Source: Rhineura floridana (Eukaryota > Chordata > Lepidosauria > Squamata > Rhineuridae). Taken from it: DNA of 64,000 nt. Position 1 is the first letter of the stretch. Each line of letters opens with the position of its first letter. Shown here piece after piece: positions 30,908 through 42,170 of the stretch. The notes under the pieces were generated by a model. That model was given only the letters and a program-made list of their open reading frames with translations. It had not been told where the DNA came from and did not search any database. The DNA lies in the NCBI RefSeq assembly GCF_030035675.1, contig NC_084487.1, positions 62,013,486 to 62,077,485 of the forward strand. The letters run 5' to 3'. Position numbers and translations under genes: made by a program.

Positions 30908-31668
30908 GGCTGACTGGTCCAAATCTGGTTTAAAGATAAAGAACCATAAGAAATGAGAGCAGCAGGGGCCTCGAAGTTGCCTATCAACAGCACCTGGACA
31001 GCAAATTGACCAAACACACAAGTCATCTGGTGACAGTCTTCCCCACTATGGTGAGATCTATCATATTTCTATTGAAATTATAGTAATTATTTGTAAATCT
31101 GCAGCTATACCTATGAATTAATGTATGCAAATATTTTGCAAATATGTGTCCTCTTTTGTCCCTTTTTTGGTGACACATACGTGGTGACCCTACCTTAATT
31201 TGCAGCAATAATGTAGTCAACATGTCATGGAAACTAGTCATTCATACGTTTTTGGAATTCATTTGTGCTGGGAGTCTGGGACCTGCTTACAAGCAAGCCT
31301 CCCTGTTTTAACAATGTGCTTCAGGTGCATGATTGTTACTGAGCATACTGAGCTCTTCTGCCCAGAATGATTCTGTGTTCATTAATGATCAAACTAACAT
31401 ACAAAAGAAAAGCAAAAAATAGTAATCAACAAGATAAATTTATTGAGAAATGGGCTTTGTAGATTCAGTTTTGGAATGATAAAGTGATGGACAACATTTT
31501 TTCATGCAAGTCTTTCTCCCTTGTATAAAATAGAAATAAGAATTTTTCCCCTCTGCCCTATAATTATGAGTGTTTCTTTTCTTTGTGTTTTTTCTTGCAT
31601 AAAGCAGATTATTAAATTGTGCTGATTATTTAATTATTATTAATAATAATTTTTAAAGCTCAGAAACA
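30908..31668. other. No feature recognised
   Basis: AT-rich, unique-looking. No coding signal. Confidence 0.45.
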
Positions 31669-31671
31669 ACC

Positions 31672-31742
31672 TCTGTTTTTTCTGCAAGTAGACAGATTTA
31701 AATAACATCGTTTATTTAATCTGTCTACTTGCAGAAAAAACA
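31672..31742. repeat. Short near-perfect hairpin
   Basis: Left arm ctgttttttctgcaagtaga followed by cagatttaaataa pairs with the right arm tttatttaatctgtctactt followed by gcagaaaaaacag. The stem is about 31 bp with one bulged T; the loop is about 6 nt (acatcg). No family recognised. It may be a young inverted duplication or a minimal foldback element; it is the right size for a small-RNA precursor but nothing else supports that. Confidence 0.85.
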
Positions 31743-31744
31743 GA

Positions 31745-32260
31745 AATCATCACTACCTTTTGCTTTTATTTTTCTATTTGCATTTCATTTACCTCTGAGT
31801 TTACTCCCTTACATCCATAGAGGCAACAACAATGGTTCCATGTGGTCAGATCAACCCCCTTAAACCCACTGATAATGCACCTTGTTATTTGCATTATGGT
31901 TTGTTTCTTGCCCAATGGTAGTAAAAGAGAATTCACATACTGGGAAGTGCGGTTGCAATTGTTGTTCTGAAACTGCTGCCTGTGAAGGCAGACCAAACCA
32001 TGTGTGTTTTCTCTTTGTCAATTATTACTAACTGGAATTGGGTTGGCTGTCAAAGTGAATTCATAGCAGCCCACAGAGTAGACAGGAAACGGTAGAGAAC
32101 GTCTTAAATCTTACTCATTTCTGAAACTTTCTGAGGGGTCAAATCTGTAAAGAAGTTTGGAGCAGCCATGTAAAAAGTAGGGGCAGGGCATTCCAGACAG
32201 GGGGTTGCCAACCCTGCTTCAATATGGATATCTTTCCAGAGGATCCCTAGTCAAGCTTTA
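31745..32260. other. No feature recognised
   Basis: Unique-looking, no coding or repeat signal. Confidence 0.4.
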
Positions 32261-32264
32261 CCAA

Positions 32265-32390
32265 CAGCACAATCCAAACCATATCTACTCAGAAGTAAGT
32301 CCTATTGAGTTCTGTGGGGCTTAGTCCCTTAGTAAGTGTGTTTATTTATTATTTATTAGAATTTGCAGTTTAGAATTGCAGTCTTCAGGG
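32265..32390. mobile_element. Palindromic MITE of the 'agaagtaagtcc' family
   Basis: ctactcagaagtaagtccta faces gttctgtggggcttagtccc. The right arm is split by a short tttattatttatt stretch at 32342-32358. Confidence 0.6.
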
Positions 32391-32395
32391 GCATT

Positions 32396-33008
32396 TTATT
32401 TATTTATTATTTTATTTATACCCCGCCCTTCCTTCCAGCAGGAGCCCAGGGTGGCAAACAGAAACATTAAAAACACTTTAAAACATCATAAAAAGACCTT
32501 AAAATACAATTAACACAAAACAACATTAAAAACATTAAAAAAAACTTTTAAAACATCTTTTTAAAAAGGGTTAAAGATATTAAAAGACATATTAAAACAG
32601 ACGCAGATTGGGATAGGTCTCAACTTAAAAGGCTTGTTGGAAGAGGAAAGTCTTCAAAAGGCGCCGAAAAGATAGCAGAGATGGCACCTGCCTATTATTT
32701 AAGGGGAGGGAATTCCACAGGGTAGGTGCTGCCACATTAAAGGTCCATTTCCTATATTGTACAGAACGAACCTTCTGATAAGATGGTATCTGCAGGAGGC
32801 CCTCACCTGCAGAGCACAGTGATCGACTGGGTATACAAGGGGTAAGACGGTCTTTCAGGTATCCTGGTCCCAAGCTGTATAGGGCTTTGTACACCAAAAC
32901 TAGAACCTTAAACTTGGCCCAGTAGCAAATGGGCAGCCAGTGCAGTTCTTTCAGCAGCGCGGTGACATGTTGGCGATATTGTGCCCCAGTGAGCAGTCTC
33001 GCCGCTAG
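32396..33008 (-). mobile_element. L2 LINE, 3' end, well preserved
   Basis: The longest readable L2 C-terminus in the window: ELAARLLTGAQYRQHVTALL, KELHWLPICYWAKFKVLV, YKALYSLGPGYLKDRLTP, SVQYRKWTFNVAAPTLWNSL and KTFLFQQAF, open from about 33008 to the stop at 32625. The 3' UTR and inverted tail (cccgcccttccttccagcag) occupy 32396-32620. 5'-truncated inside the reverse transcriptase C-terminal region, so a fragment, but with little decay. Confidence 0.92.
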
Positions 33009-33168
33009 TTCAACAAGCCATTTAAGTAGGAAGCTTATCCCAATCTGCATCTGGGTTGGAATATTTTTAGGGTTATTTTAAAAGATATTTTAAATATTTA
33101 TTTTTGAAGAAGTTTTGTTTTTAAGATTTTTAAATGTATTTTTAGTGTTTTTGTTTGCCACCCTAGTC
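33009..33168 (+). mobile_element. L2 LINE 3' end, opposite orientation
   Basis: caacaagccatttaagtagg, aatctgcatctgggttggaa and tttttagtgtttttgtttgc repeat in plus orientation the end of the same LINE. It meets the minus copy head-to-head at about 33008. Confidence 0.85.
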
Positions 33169-33169
33169 T

Positions 33170-33191
33170 CCTCCTCCTCCTCCTCCTCCTC

Positions 33192-33250
<59 letters not shown>
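33170..33250 (+). repeat. (TCC)n(AAT)n microsatellite
   Basis: Eight tcc units, then about 18 aat units, in the place where the L2 tail (gctcctgctgggagg, then aata) would be. It probably grew from that tail. Confidence 0.92.
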
Positions 33251-33252
<2 letters not shown>

Positions 33253-33333
33253 GTTCTACTTAGACAATTTAGCAATATGCTTCAAAAGGTAACTATATCC
33301 CACAGTCTGACAGACTGAAGGAATCACACATGG

Positions 33334-33526
33334 ACATGGACTGCCTTCAAGTCGATTTTCATGGTAAGCGGTATCCAGAGGGGGTTTACCATTGCCTTCC
33401 GCTGAGGCTGAGAGGCAGTGACTGGCCCAAGGTCACCCAGTGAGCTTCATGGCTGTGTGAGGATTCGAACCCCGGTCTCCCAGGTCGTAGTCCAATGCTC
33501 TAACTACTACGCCACACTGGCTCTCT
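33334..33526 (-). mobile_element. Sauria SINE
   Basis: Minus strand: head with both promoter boxes (ggttcgaatcctcacacagc side), body ctgggtgaccttgggccagt, long-form middle ggaaggcaatggtaaacccc, shortened BovB-like tail. Confidence 0.9.
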
Positions 33527-33529
33527 GAA

Positions 33530-35380
33530 GAAATCAAGGATGTTTAAAATGTGAGTTAGCCACATTGCTTACACTGACTGCAATATGAACTAGGAACCTT
33601 CACCTCTACACTGGATGGCATTAAACACTATATCTCTGAGCAACCCAACACCTCCCCATATCACATACCACAACAATGTAAAAATTGCAGTACTAATACA
33701 CGTACACATAAACATAGTCATGAGTTATCTAGACCGGGAAGGAAAATCATTTGGGGCTCAAGCCCACTGCATATAAGTAGGCTGCAAGGATCAGTATAAG
33801 TTTATCTGATCTCCATAGTATTCAGACATGCCTCAGTCGTTCTACTGTTTATGGTTTCATTTTGTTAAAAAAAATTAATGCATTGGATAAGTTTTCATGT
33901 CTCACTCAACTTTCTGCCAAGTGTGGTCATTGGTTTATCCTGTTTGTTGCTCCTTCCATTTTGGAGACCATTAAGTCATTTTGGAGGGCTAACTTTGGCA
34001 AGGGAACAGGCTGAGATCTTAGACAAGCAGCCAACAATCGCACTTGGCTTCCCACTTACCTATTCATGCTCAGTGTTTTATCTTCTTGATAGACAGCAAA
34101 GGAACTGCACTCAGAACTGCATTACCATAGCAAAACCCCAAACAGTATTTCCACAGTACACATTACCACCAAACTCTCACGAAACACTCCATCAGATATG
34201 ACATGGCGGACACATAGGAATGGCTCTGTAGGAAGAAAGGGCTCCATTTAAAATAAATGTGACCACTTTAAGACTCGCAGGAAGCCAACCCTTCTATCTT
34301 CGGATCTTGCATACTGATCACCTTCATTTTTGGCCTGTGTATTTATTTATCGTGGGCTAACCTTTCTGATGTGTGGGGGGGTGTCAGTCTTTCACTGGCA
34401 CATTGCCATAACCAAGTTGGAGCCATAAAGCTTCAACCATCTACATGGCTCCCTGGCCTGTTTTTTCAGAGAAACAAGACTGAATTCAATTTTAACAAGC
34501 AAATACCTCTGCATTAACTTTCAGTTACTGTGGTTGATCTTTTCCCTCTTGTTTATCTCTTGCTTTTTTCACAATGCTGTTCCACAATGCAGCCTCTGTT
34601 ATAGTTGGATGGAAACTAAGACAGACCTGGTGAATGTGCTGATGCCAAGGAAGTGGTTTCCTTAGCAACAGAAATGAGGCAACAACAAAATGCCATTCTG
34701 AACTTGGTTCACTGATCTCTGTAACTTCTGGTGCCTACTGACGGTGCAGGAATGATTTTGTAATGTGTCCCAACAAAGATAAGTTGGTCAGTGTTTCCCA
34801 TCACAAAAGAACAGTGAGCAGCTGCTGAGGCCCAAATATAACATTTCTTATTTTACAATCAGTTCTGTTATGACTGGAAATAAGTATGCCATAGTACAAT
34901 GTGCATCTCTTTCAAGTACTTCCATGTATTCAAGCCAACTGTGTGAGGTGGGAAAGTAGTTGCCATGTCATAAAGATGGAGTAGGCGTGTGTAGCAGAGT
35001 GTGAAGCTGGTTTCAGGAGACAATCGTGATCTGTTGAATATATCACATATTTAGTAAAAATGCACCATTATATATCACATCATGCAATTATACTGAAAGT
35101 AATAATAAAGCACCACTGTGGTGTTTTATTAATGAAAGGCAACAGTTTTAATATTCTGGCAAAAGAGCCCTTGATCCTAATTATGCTGTGCATGTACCAC
35201 CATTTTCTTTCTCAGAGCTTGAATCATGGGGGGGTGGGCAGTGAGGGCCTGCCCCCTGTTAACTTTTCTGATGCCTGATTTGTGTTTAGAGGTTGTGTTT
35301 AGAAGGGGAGGCACAATTTGGCTAAGACTGGTGGGTCCTTGTGATTTCATTAATCTCTTCAACAATAACTATATGTGAAA
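33530..35380. other. No feature recognised
   Basis: About 1.85 kb of AT-rich, single-copy-looking DNA. The frame at 33878-34201 (107 codons) has no known domain. No MITE ends found. Confidence 0.45.
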
Positions 35381-35383
35381 TTT

Positions 35384-35566
35384 CCAGCCAGTGTGGTGTA
35401 GTGGTTAAGGTGTTGGACTACAAAGTGGGAGACCAGGTTTAGAATCCCCACAGAGCCATGAAGCTCACTGGGTGACTGTCTCTCTGCCTCATGAAAACCG
35501 TATTCATAGGGTCGCCATAAGTCGGAATCGACTTGAAGGCAGTACATTTACATTTTATACATACTG
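35384..35566 (+). mobile_element. Sauria SINE
   Basis: Head agccagtgtggtgtagtggt, body and BovB-like tail gtcggaatcgacttgaaggc, then acatttacatttta. Target repeat not resolved. Confidence 0.92.
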
Positions 35567-35683
35567 TATATATCACACTTCTTAGTCTCATAACTGTGGC
35601 TTTTGAAGTAAAATAATAGAAATTGTATTCAGTTGTACCCTTATTCTTATGTATGTTTTATATGTATTTGTTCAAAAACAAAT

Positions 35684-35739
35684 AATAATAATTATTATTA
35701 TTATTAGTGGTAGTAGTATTGCCACTGCTGCTACCACTA

Positions 35740-35775
<36 letters not shown>
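35684..35775 (+). repeat. (ATT)n/(CTG)n compound microsatellite
   Basis: attattattattatta, imperfect act/ctg triplets, then about ten ctg units ending at 35774. Confidence 0.92.
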
Positions 35776-35777
<2 letters not shown>

Positions 35778-35779
35778 GG

Positions 35780-36084
35780 GCTCTGATAAAGGGGATCAGG
35801 GAATAAGAAGCTTGGGGAAAGACCACATGGTGAAGACCGAAGGTGATGAAGGATCAGAAAAACGGTCCCTGTAAAGAAATCAGCAGCTCTATGAGGGAAA
35901 TATTGGTGGGCAATGGGTATATTTGTGTAACATCAGTTTAAAAGAGAGCTAGTGGCTAGAATGTTGAACTGAGACATAAGTACAATTCCCTGATGATCCA
36001 CAAAGCTTACAACTGAGCTTGAGCCAGTTATCCTTGCTCAGCCTAACCTTGATTATCTTGACCCATTCAGGCCAGGTTCAGCAG
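35780..36084. other. No feature recognised
   Basis: Unique-looking, about 300 bp. Confidence 0.4.
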
Positions 36085-36300
36085 CAAGACAGCTTGGGTT
36101 GTTCTCGATAACCTGTACTGGAAGAGACAGGAGGGGTGTGATCCTGTTGATTCTCCTTTACCTCTTAGTGGCTTTTGATACAATCAACCATTGTATCCTC
36201 CTGGAGGAACTCTGTGAGTTGGGAATTTGCAGCAGTAATGGGCTGGATAAACTGAAGGTGAATCCTGACATCAAACTGTCTTTGTTTGGTATCAGACTTT
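36085..36300 (+). mobile_element. L2 LINE, internally deleted RT fragment
   Basis: ILLYLLVAFDTINHCILLEE at 36139-36198 is RT motif A of an L2-type LINE (family form LDLSAAFDTVDH). At about 36250 the frame jumps to KLKVNPDIKLSLFG, the LNPxKTExLxFG region that normally lies over 100 residues later, so the middle of the RT is deleted. Confidence 0.8.
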
Positions 36301-36449
36301 TTGTCTTCTTTCCAGCCTTCTCACAGCACCAGCAACTTGTACCTTTTCATTCTGTCTCAGTGCCCATTATCCTCTATACATTTAACCAAATAGTTGCTGG
36401 CCCAATCTAAGCAATCTTTTGGTAATGAATTGCTTTCTCTATTTCTATG

Positions 36450-36645
36450 GGAAAGGGGAATAGCTCACTGGCAGAGCATCTGATTTGCATGCCGTAGATC
36501 CCAAGTAGGTCCCTGTTATCTTCAGGTAGGGATGGGAGAGACATCCTTGCCTGAAACCCTTGTGAGCTGCTGACAGTGTAGACACTATTGAGCTACATAG
36601 CACAGTGGTCTGACTCAGTATAAGACAGCATCCTATGTTCTATAA
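36450..36645 (+). mobile_element. tRNA-Ala-type SINE, near full length
   Basis: gaatagctcactggcagagc (A-box), atttgcatgccgtagatccc (TGC anticodon region), cttcaggtagggatgggaga, then attgagctacatagcacagt and gactcagtataagacagcat. tRNA-derived head plus body; not a functional tRNA gene because the arms no longer pair well. Confidence 0.85.
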
Positions 36646-36649
36646 TAAA

Positions 36650-37820
36650 CCATCCATTTGATTATTCTGACACGGGCTTATTATCTCACTGCTTATCCCC
36701 CATAATAAAAAGGCCCAGTTGTCCCTGTGGCATATTGTGACTGTCAAGTCAAGATCCAAATATGTGCTCTTTCTGTATATATATAATCACTGAATGTGTA
36801 GAAGAGCACATGCAGTAATAAATGGATGGTGTATATGATGCATCGGTTATTTACTGAAAATTAGAGGAAAAGAAGGGAAGGCACTGATACATGAAGAAGG
36901 AGGCAAATGGTTGGAAACAGACAAAGGACGAGGACCAGTTCAATACATGCATCAGTCTGGTTCAGGCACATGGCAGGAAAAATAAAAATAAACTACAATA
37001 GCTATTCAATGTGCCTTGTTGCAGTCATTTTTATTCACTCTTTTCCACTAGATGGTGCTCTTCTCACACATGCAAAGCAATAAATAGGGAATGGAAATTT
37101 GATTGGGGGGGGAACACTAAAGCCAACATTTTATAATTTACATATTGGGGCTTAGCCAGATACAGGGAACTATTAAAAGTATTAAAATGCGCTTAGTGTT
37201 ACAGAATATATCCTAATCAGAAACCAACATTTATTATTAAGGGCCTCAGTTTATGCATTATAGCTGCCAATAATGGTCAAGAATTAATTTGCATTTGCCA
37301 TGGATTGGCAAGTATATAACCAACTGGATAGGAGAGGGGACTGATTCACAAGTTTATTGGGGAAAAACACCCCCTTTAGCTATTGCAGACTGTGTTAATC
37401 TTTGGGGTGTAGCAGAATTTGCAGTGTTTAGTCCCGACGTTTCTCATTGCTCTCATTAAATGTACTTTTCTATCGTTAAGTATACAAAGCTGTCATTTTC
37501 CCATTAGCTGAGGCAAGATAGGGATCTGAACAACCTGAGCCAAAAACAACTTTACTTTCTTTGAGTACCAGAGTCAATGGAGTTTGAAAAATGACTCCAT
37601 TCTATACAGATGGGATTTTGTGGGGAGGAGATTGTGTTTGGGGCATCACAGATGTGGTGCAGTCTACACAATTCCAATCCATTTGAGAGGACCAGTGGGG
37701 ACTGGACTTATTAGGCATCAAAAGGGCCTCTTTAAATGTTACATTCCAGGATTCATGTTTTGAAAAGCTCAGCTGCTGATTAAATTAGTTTCTGCTCTGT
37801 GTGTATACTGTAGATGTATG
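36650..37820. other. No feature recognised
   Basis: AT-rich, unique-looking. No coding signal. Confidence 0.45.
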
Positions 37821-37825
37821 AATTC

Positions 37826-38360
37826 AGAATGGGAGTGGAGAGGCAAAGAGGAAGAAGGGAAGAAGAGGGGAGTGGAGAGGGGAAGGAAAGAGGGGGAAGG
37901 AGAGGAGAGGGGGGAGGGGAAAGGCAGGTCTGATCATTTGCATGCTTATTCAGTTCAATGGGATTTAGTCCCATGCACTCAGGATAGGTAAAACTGACCA
38001 TGGGGGAGGAGGAGAAGGGGGGAAGGGAGAGGAGAAGGAAGGAGGAAGGAGGATGAGAAGGGAGGAGGGGAAGGGGAATGCAAGGGGCAGGAGGGACAAA
38101 GAAAGTGGGAAGGAATGGGCAAGAGGGAGGAGATAGGATGCAGGAGGAGGGGAGGGCAGGTTTGGTCATTTGCATGCTTTTTGCTTTCAATAGGAGTTAC
38201 TCCTGTACAATAATGCTTAGGATAGGTGAAACACATCTGAGGGAGGGGCATGGAGGGGGAAGAGGGGGAAGGGGAAGAAAAGGGAAGGGAGGGGAGGGGA
38301 AGAAAAGGGGAGGGAGGGGAGGGGAAGAAAAGGGGAGGGAGGGGAGGGGAAGAGATTGGG
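37826..38360. repeat. Purine-rich tract with a duplicated unit
   Basis: Long gga/ga-rich blocks alternate with two related 90-bp islands: tcatttgcatgcttattcag to ctcaggataggtaaaactga (37934-37997) and tcatttgcatgctttttgct to cttaggataggtgaaacaca (38166-38236). The islands resemble the 'agaagtaagtcc' MITE, so the unit is a MITE plus purine tract duplicated in tandem. The last block repeats gggaggggaagaaaagggga. Open frames here are artefacts. Confidence 0.8.
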
Positions 38361-38510
38361 TGGGTGGGCACTGGGCAGAGGGAAAGCTCCTTTTCTATCC
38401 AAAAGGAAAACACTGTGAACAGTATCATTGTTTTTCAAGGTTCCCCCAACTTTTCATTCTACAGCAGCCACATGTAGTCTCCCACCCAAATTTAAACCAA
38501 AGCTGTCCCT

Positions 38511-38778
38511 GGCCACATTCACACCAGGCCTTTATTCCACTTTAAACAGTCATGGCATCCCCCAAATAATTCTGGGAAGTGTAGTTTGTGAAGAGTGCTG
38601 AGAGTTGCCAGGAGAGGCCCTATTCCCCTCACAGAGCTACAATTGTCAGAAGAGGGGCTGACTCTAGCCACTGGAGCTCTAACAACTGTTAGCACCCTTC
38701 ATAAATGACACTTCTCAGGATTCTTTGGGGAAAGCCATGACTAACTAAAGTGAAATAAGTGTCTGGCATGGGTGTGAC
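38511..38778. mobile_element. Palindromic Harbinger-like MITE
   Basis: Starts ggccacattcacaccaggcc and ends ctggcatgggtgtgacc. Facing arms of attctgggaagtgtagtttg and inverse. The terminal ggccacattcacac resembles PIF/Harbinger ends. Target repeat not resolved. Confidence 0.7.
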
Positions 38779-38779
38779 C

Positions 38780-39435
38780 CCCTGATTAGCCAAGTCAAAC
38801 AGCTGTGAGTCTAGCTTTTAGAACTCTGAGAGTTGGTTCTTACTGAGCATGCCAGTGCTTATCATTGACTCCAATGTTAAATTTCTTAAATAATTAAAAA
38901 TCAACCAAACTTTTTTTAACTTTTAAACTGCAGAAGATGAAGGTCAGAGTGTGGGGCAAGGTCAGTAATAGCATTATAGTACTCTGTGAACATGGCTGAT
39001 TTTTAATTAATTTCAACACATTTTGAAACCACTGACAGAAAGAAGTCCAAAAGAGGTCTGGATTTTTTTTCTCTTGTTTTACAATTTGAACTCTTGATTC
39101 TCTCTGAGTGTTTTGTGTATTGCCATGAAAACGTAGAGGGTTTTTAAGCAAATGTTTCTGAGTTCAGGGCTATAAGTTTTGTCAGGATGTGTTTTGAAAT
39201 GAGCTTATGGGAAGCAGAATGGCATGGGGGGTATTTTCCATTTAACATTGCAGATTGTGAAAAATCCATTCTGGCTATGGTATACAGCCACTCTTATGGC
39301 TGTTTAATTTAAGTAAATAAAATATTATGTATATTGCACTCATAACAATTTTGTTGTAATTTTATATCATTGTTCACAGCCTTGATAGGACTTTGATGGC
39401 CTTTAAATATTTCAGATAAGGGGACTGTATAAGAG
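38780..39435. other. No feature recognised
   Basis: AT-rich, unique-looking. Confidence 0.45.

Positions 39436-39437
<2 letters not shown>

Positions 39438-39523
<86 letters not shown>
39438..39523 (+). repeat. (GT)n(AG)n microsatellite
   Basis: gt run to 39486, then ag run to 39523. Confidence 0.95.
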
Positions 39524-39526
<3 letters not shown>

Positions 39527-39529
39527 TCA

Positions 39530-39700
39530 GACTTCATAATCATGAGCTGATTTCTTCAAGTACCAATACTTACACAGCCAAAACAGCACTATCCATGCAC
39601 AAAAGAGAGGTGTCAGGCTTGGAAGAACCCCGAGGTTTGCAGAAATACAATGATTTTTTTGCAAGAGGAAATCCTAAGGAAGGGAACCAAAACAGCCCAA
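39530..39700 (+). repeat. Unclassified dispersed repeat, copy 2
   Basis: cttacacagccaaaacagca, ctatccatgcacaaaagaga, caggcttggaagaaccccga and, further on, ggaaatcctaaggaagggaa match the minus-strand copy at 18900-19050 in order. Both lie next to an (AG)n run. Confidence 0.65.
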
Positions 39701-39704
39701 TTCC

Positions 39705-40890
39705 AGCTGTTGGATTTCCGTACAGCACTAGCAATGCAGTTGCATTTCACTTCAAATAGAACTTTGTGTGCAATTTTGTGCCTGGAGTGGAAATGATTCC
39801 AGACCCTCATTTTACAGGAATCAGTCAAGAGGTTCAGAATGAGCTGCTTAAATAAAAAAAGAAACAGTGTCTCATAACTTCATGGAAAATCATGGTGATG
39901 ACCACACAATGATCTGACCACACTGATACTTTGCTGCCCAACTTGCTGCATTATGCACTGAAATAACTCCCCCCTCCAGTCTTGTGTTCAGGCATGGGAA
40001 TCTGCATGAATTCAGTTCTGTTTTGCCACTAACTTCACAAAAGAGTGATAGCTTCAGTACAGATTACTCTCATCCACTCTTGGAGTTACGTTGAAACCCC
40101 GCTTGTAATTTGTTACGGTGTCTCCACAATTGACCAAGGCATCTTCCAGACATAATTGCTTTTGGAGCAATCATAGGCTATTCTTTTATTGACATAATTG
40201 CCTTTGGTTACTGCAAAGGACAAATACTAATTTTGTTTGCTGAAGCCTGAAGACTGTTCCCATTGGCAGAAGCCCAGCTAAATCAGAGGAAAGGATGAAC
40301 TGGATTTTATATGCTGTGTATCTAGCCTGAAGTATGGCATTATTCTGAGAAGTGGACATAGTTCACAGAAGGTGACATTCTCACACAGGTGTTGCTTCAG
40401 TGTTGAAAAATGCCACGCATGTGTATACTGCCACATGTGATTAATGCACATGAGTATATTTCACCTTACATGGCAAAGGTAAACATGTGACTTGATCCTG
40501 ATAAACATAGCATACATCTTTTTTCATAAACTGTATTGTAAGAAAATTATCATGTGTAAATAATCCTTAGCATAAGCTAAAAACGAAGGGTCGAAAGAAC
40601 ACAAAATTAAATTCAACATCATAGAACATTGTGCTATAATCAATAGTATTTTCTCATGGCAAAGCCAAACAGTGGCAATAATCTTTCTGGCTGCAGATGC
40701 AATGTACACTTGCAAAGAAAGCTCCAACTGCCCCACAGTGTCTTCTGGCACACATAAATAGCCCATTTGAAGTGCAACCAGTGTCAGTCCTCTGTGCGAA
40801 AGAGGCAAAATGGGATGCAAAGCAAATATTTTAATAGTGATACACTGTTTACTGCAGTGATGTCTAAAGATTACTTTCTAGTTTATTTAA
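39705..40890. other. No feature recognised
   Basis: AT-rich, unique-looking. No coding signal. Confidence 0.45.
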
Positions 40891-40894
40891 GAGC

Positions 40895-41025
40895 TATACT
40901 TATAGCCCTCCAGATGCTGCTGAACTACGGCTCTTATCATCCCTGACCATTGTCCATACTGGCTGCGGCTGATGCAAGTTAGAGTCCTACAACATCTGGA
41001 GGGCCACATGGCTGGGATGAGCTGT
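40895..41025. mobile_element. Old palindromic MITE (16437-like core)
   Basis: agccctccagatgctgctga and caacatctggagggccacat face each other. Ends are diverged. Confidence 0.65.
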
Positions 41026-41179
41026 AAAAGAAAACCAATTGTCTACAACAAAGGACTCTTGGATGGTCAAAACACATACTGCCAGAAGCGTAACACAAAA
41101 CAAACAGGGCCACAGTAACATATCAAGAGATCAAGTAGTCGTAAGGTAAGCTAGTACATCTGTTCTTGTGGCATCTGCA

Positions 41180-41382
41180 TGGTGCCAGTATACTGTTGTG
41201 GTTCGAGAGTTGGACTAGGACCTGGGAGACCAGGGTTCAAATCTCTGCTCAGCCAATCACTGTCTCTCAGCCTAACCTACCTCACAGGGTAGTTGTCAGA
41301 ATGAAATTAAGAGGGAAGAATCAGGTATGCTACCTTGAGCTCTTTGGAGGGAAGGTTGGGTATAAATGTAATAATAAATAAA
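41180..41382 (+). mobile_element. tRNA-derived SINE with L2-like tail
   Basis: Head as in Sauria SINEs (ttggactaggacctgggaga, gggttcaaatctctgctcag), but the body turns to cctaacctacctcacagggt and the tail is ttgagctctttggagggaag plus (aataaat)n, not BovB-like. A separate SINE family that probably uses an L2-type LINE partner. Confidence 0.8.
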
Positions 41383-41955
41383 ACTTTGAGACTGTGGAAC
41401 AGCTGCAGTACTAGGGGACTGAACAAGACCTGCCCTGGGAGTTCTTACTGCATTTCAGGGAGTCGTTCAGCCAGCCCGAGAGGAATTTATGGTGGCACCC
41501 ACCACCCCGGAAGAGTTGCAGGACTATGAGGCTTGGGAGCTACTGCTGCAGCGTCAGAAAGCCCGCTTGGTCGGCCTGCCGTTTGCAACCGCCCTGTTTT
41601 TACTTTACCAGCGGCACCAGCGGTGGCCTGAGCCAGGGCATGCAGACAGAGACCCCCAGTGTTAAGCTGCGCTACTCCTGGCCTGAGCCTCAGGCCGTCT
41701 CCATTTCAGACTGGTGTACTGGCCCTTGAAATAACTGTAAGTTCAGGCGAGATGGAATGCCTTTCCTGGATATTTTTTCTTAATTAATGTTATTTGCTAT
41801 TTCATTTAATTTTTTGTACAATGTATTGCTTTATTGATGTATTGCTTTATTGATGTATTGCCTTGTTGATGTATTTTTATATTTGTGTTTACTTTTTCTG
41901 TAAGCCGCCTTGAGGGCCATTTGGCCGAAAGGCGGGGTATGAATAAACATTAACA
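41383..41955 (+). mobile_element. Unclassified retroelement 3' region
   Basis: GC-rich, coding-looking stretch (41400-41730) followed by an AT-rich UTR with three near-identical tgtattgctttattgatgta units, then aagccgccttgagggccatt, aaggcggggtatgaataaac and an (aacat)n tail. This is the form of a LINE 3' end. I cannot read a known LINE domain in the upstream part. Confidence 0.5.
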
Positions 41956-42090
41956 TAACATAACAGAACCTTTACATAAAGTATGATTTTGCAAGGGAAT
42001 GCAACCACAAATGTGGTTGGAAAAATTGCAAAAGGAACATGCTGCATATCTTTTTATGGGTGGTATAAAATTATGAATCAATCTGTGCTC

Positions 42091-42092
<2 letters not shown>

Positions 42093-42168
<76 letters not shown>
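42093..42168 (+). repeat. (GT)n microsatellite
   Basis: 38 uninterrupted gt units. Confidence 0.97.

Positions 42169-42169
<1 letters not shown>

Positions 42170-42170
<1 letters not shown>

Noticed and set aside
36450-36530. tRNA-Ala gene (TGC)
   Set aside because: The head is diverged and continues into the SINE body; the same head occurs at 6660, 6836 and 54690.
37780-38545. Pro/Ser/Phe-rich frames over 130 codons on the minus strand and Gly/Arg/Glu-rich frames on the plus strand
   Set aside because: They translate the purine tract; composition follows the DNA repeat and all frames look alike.
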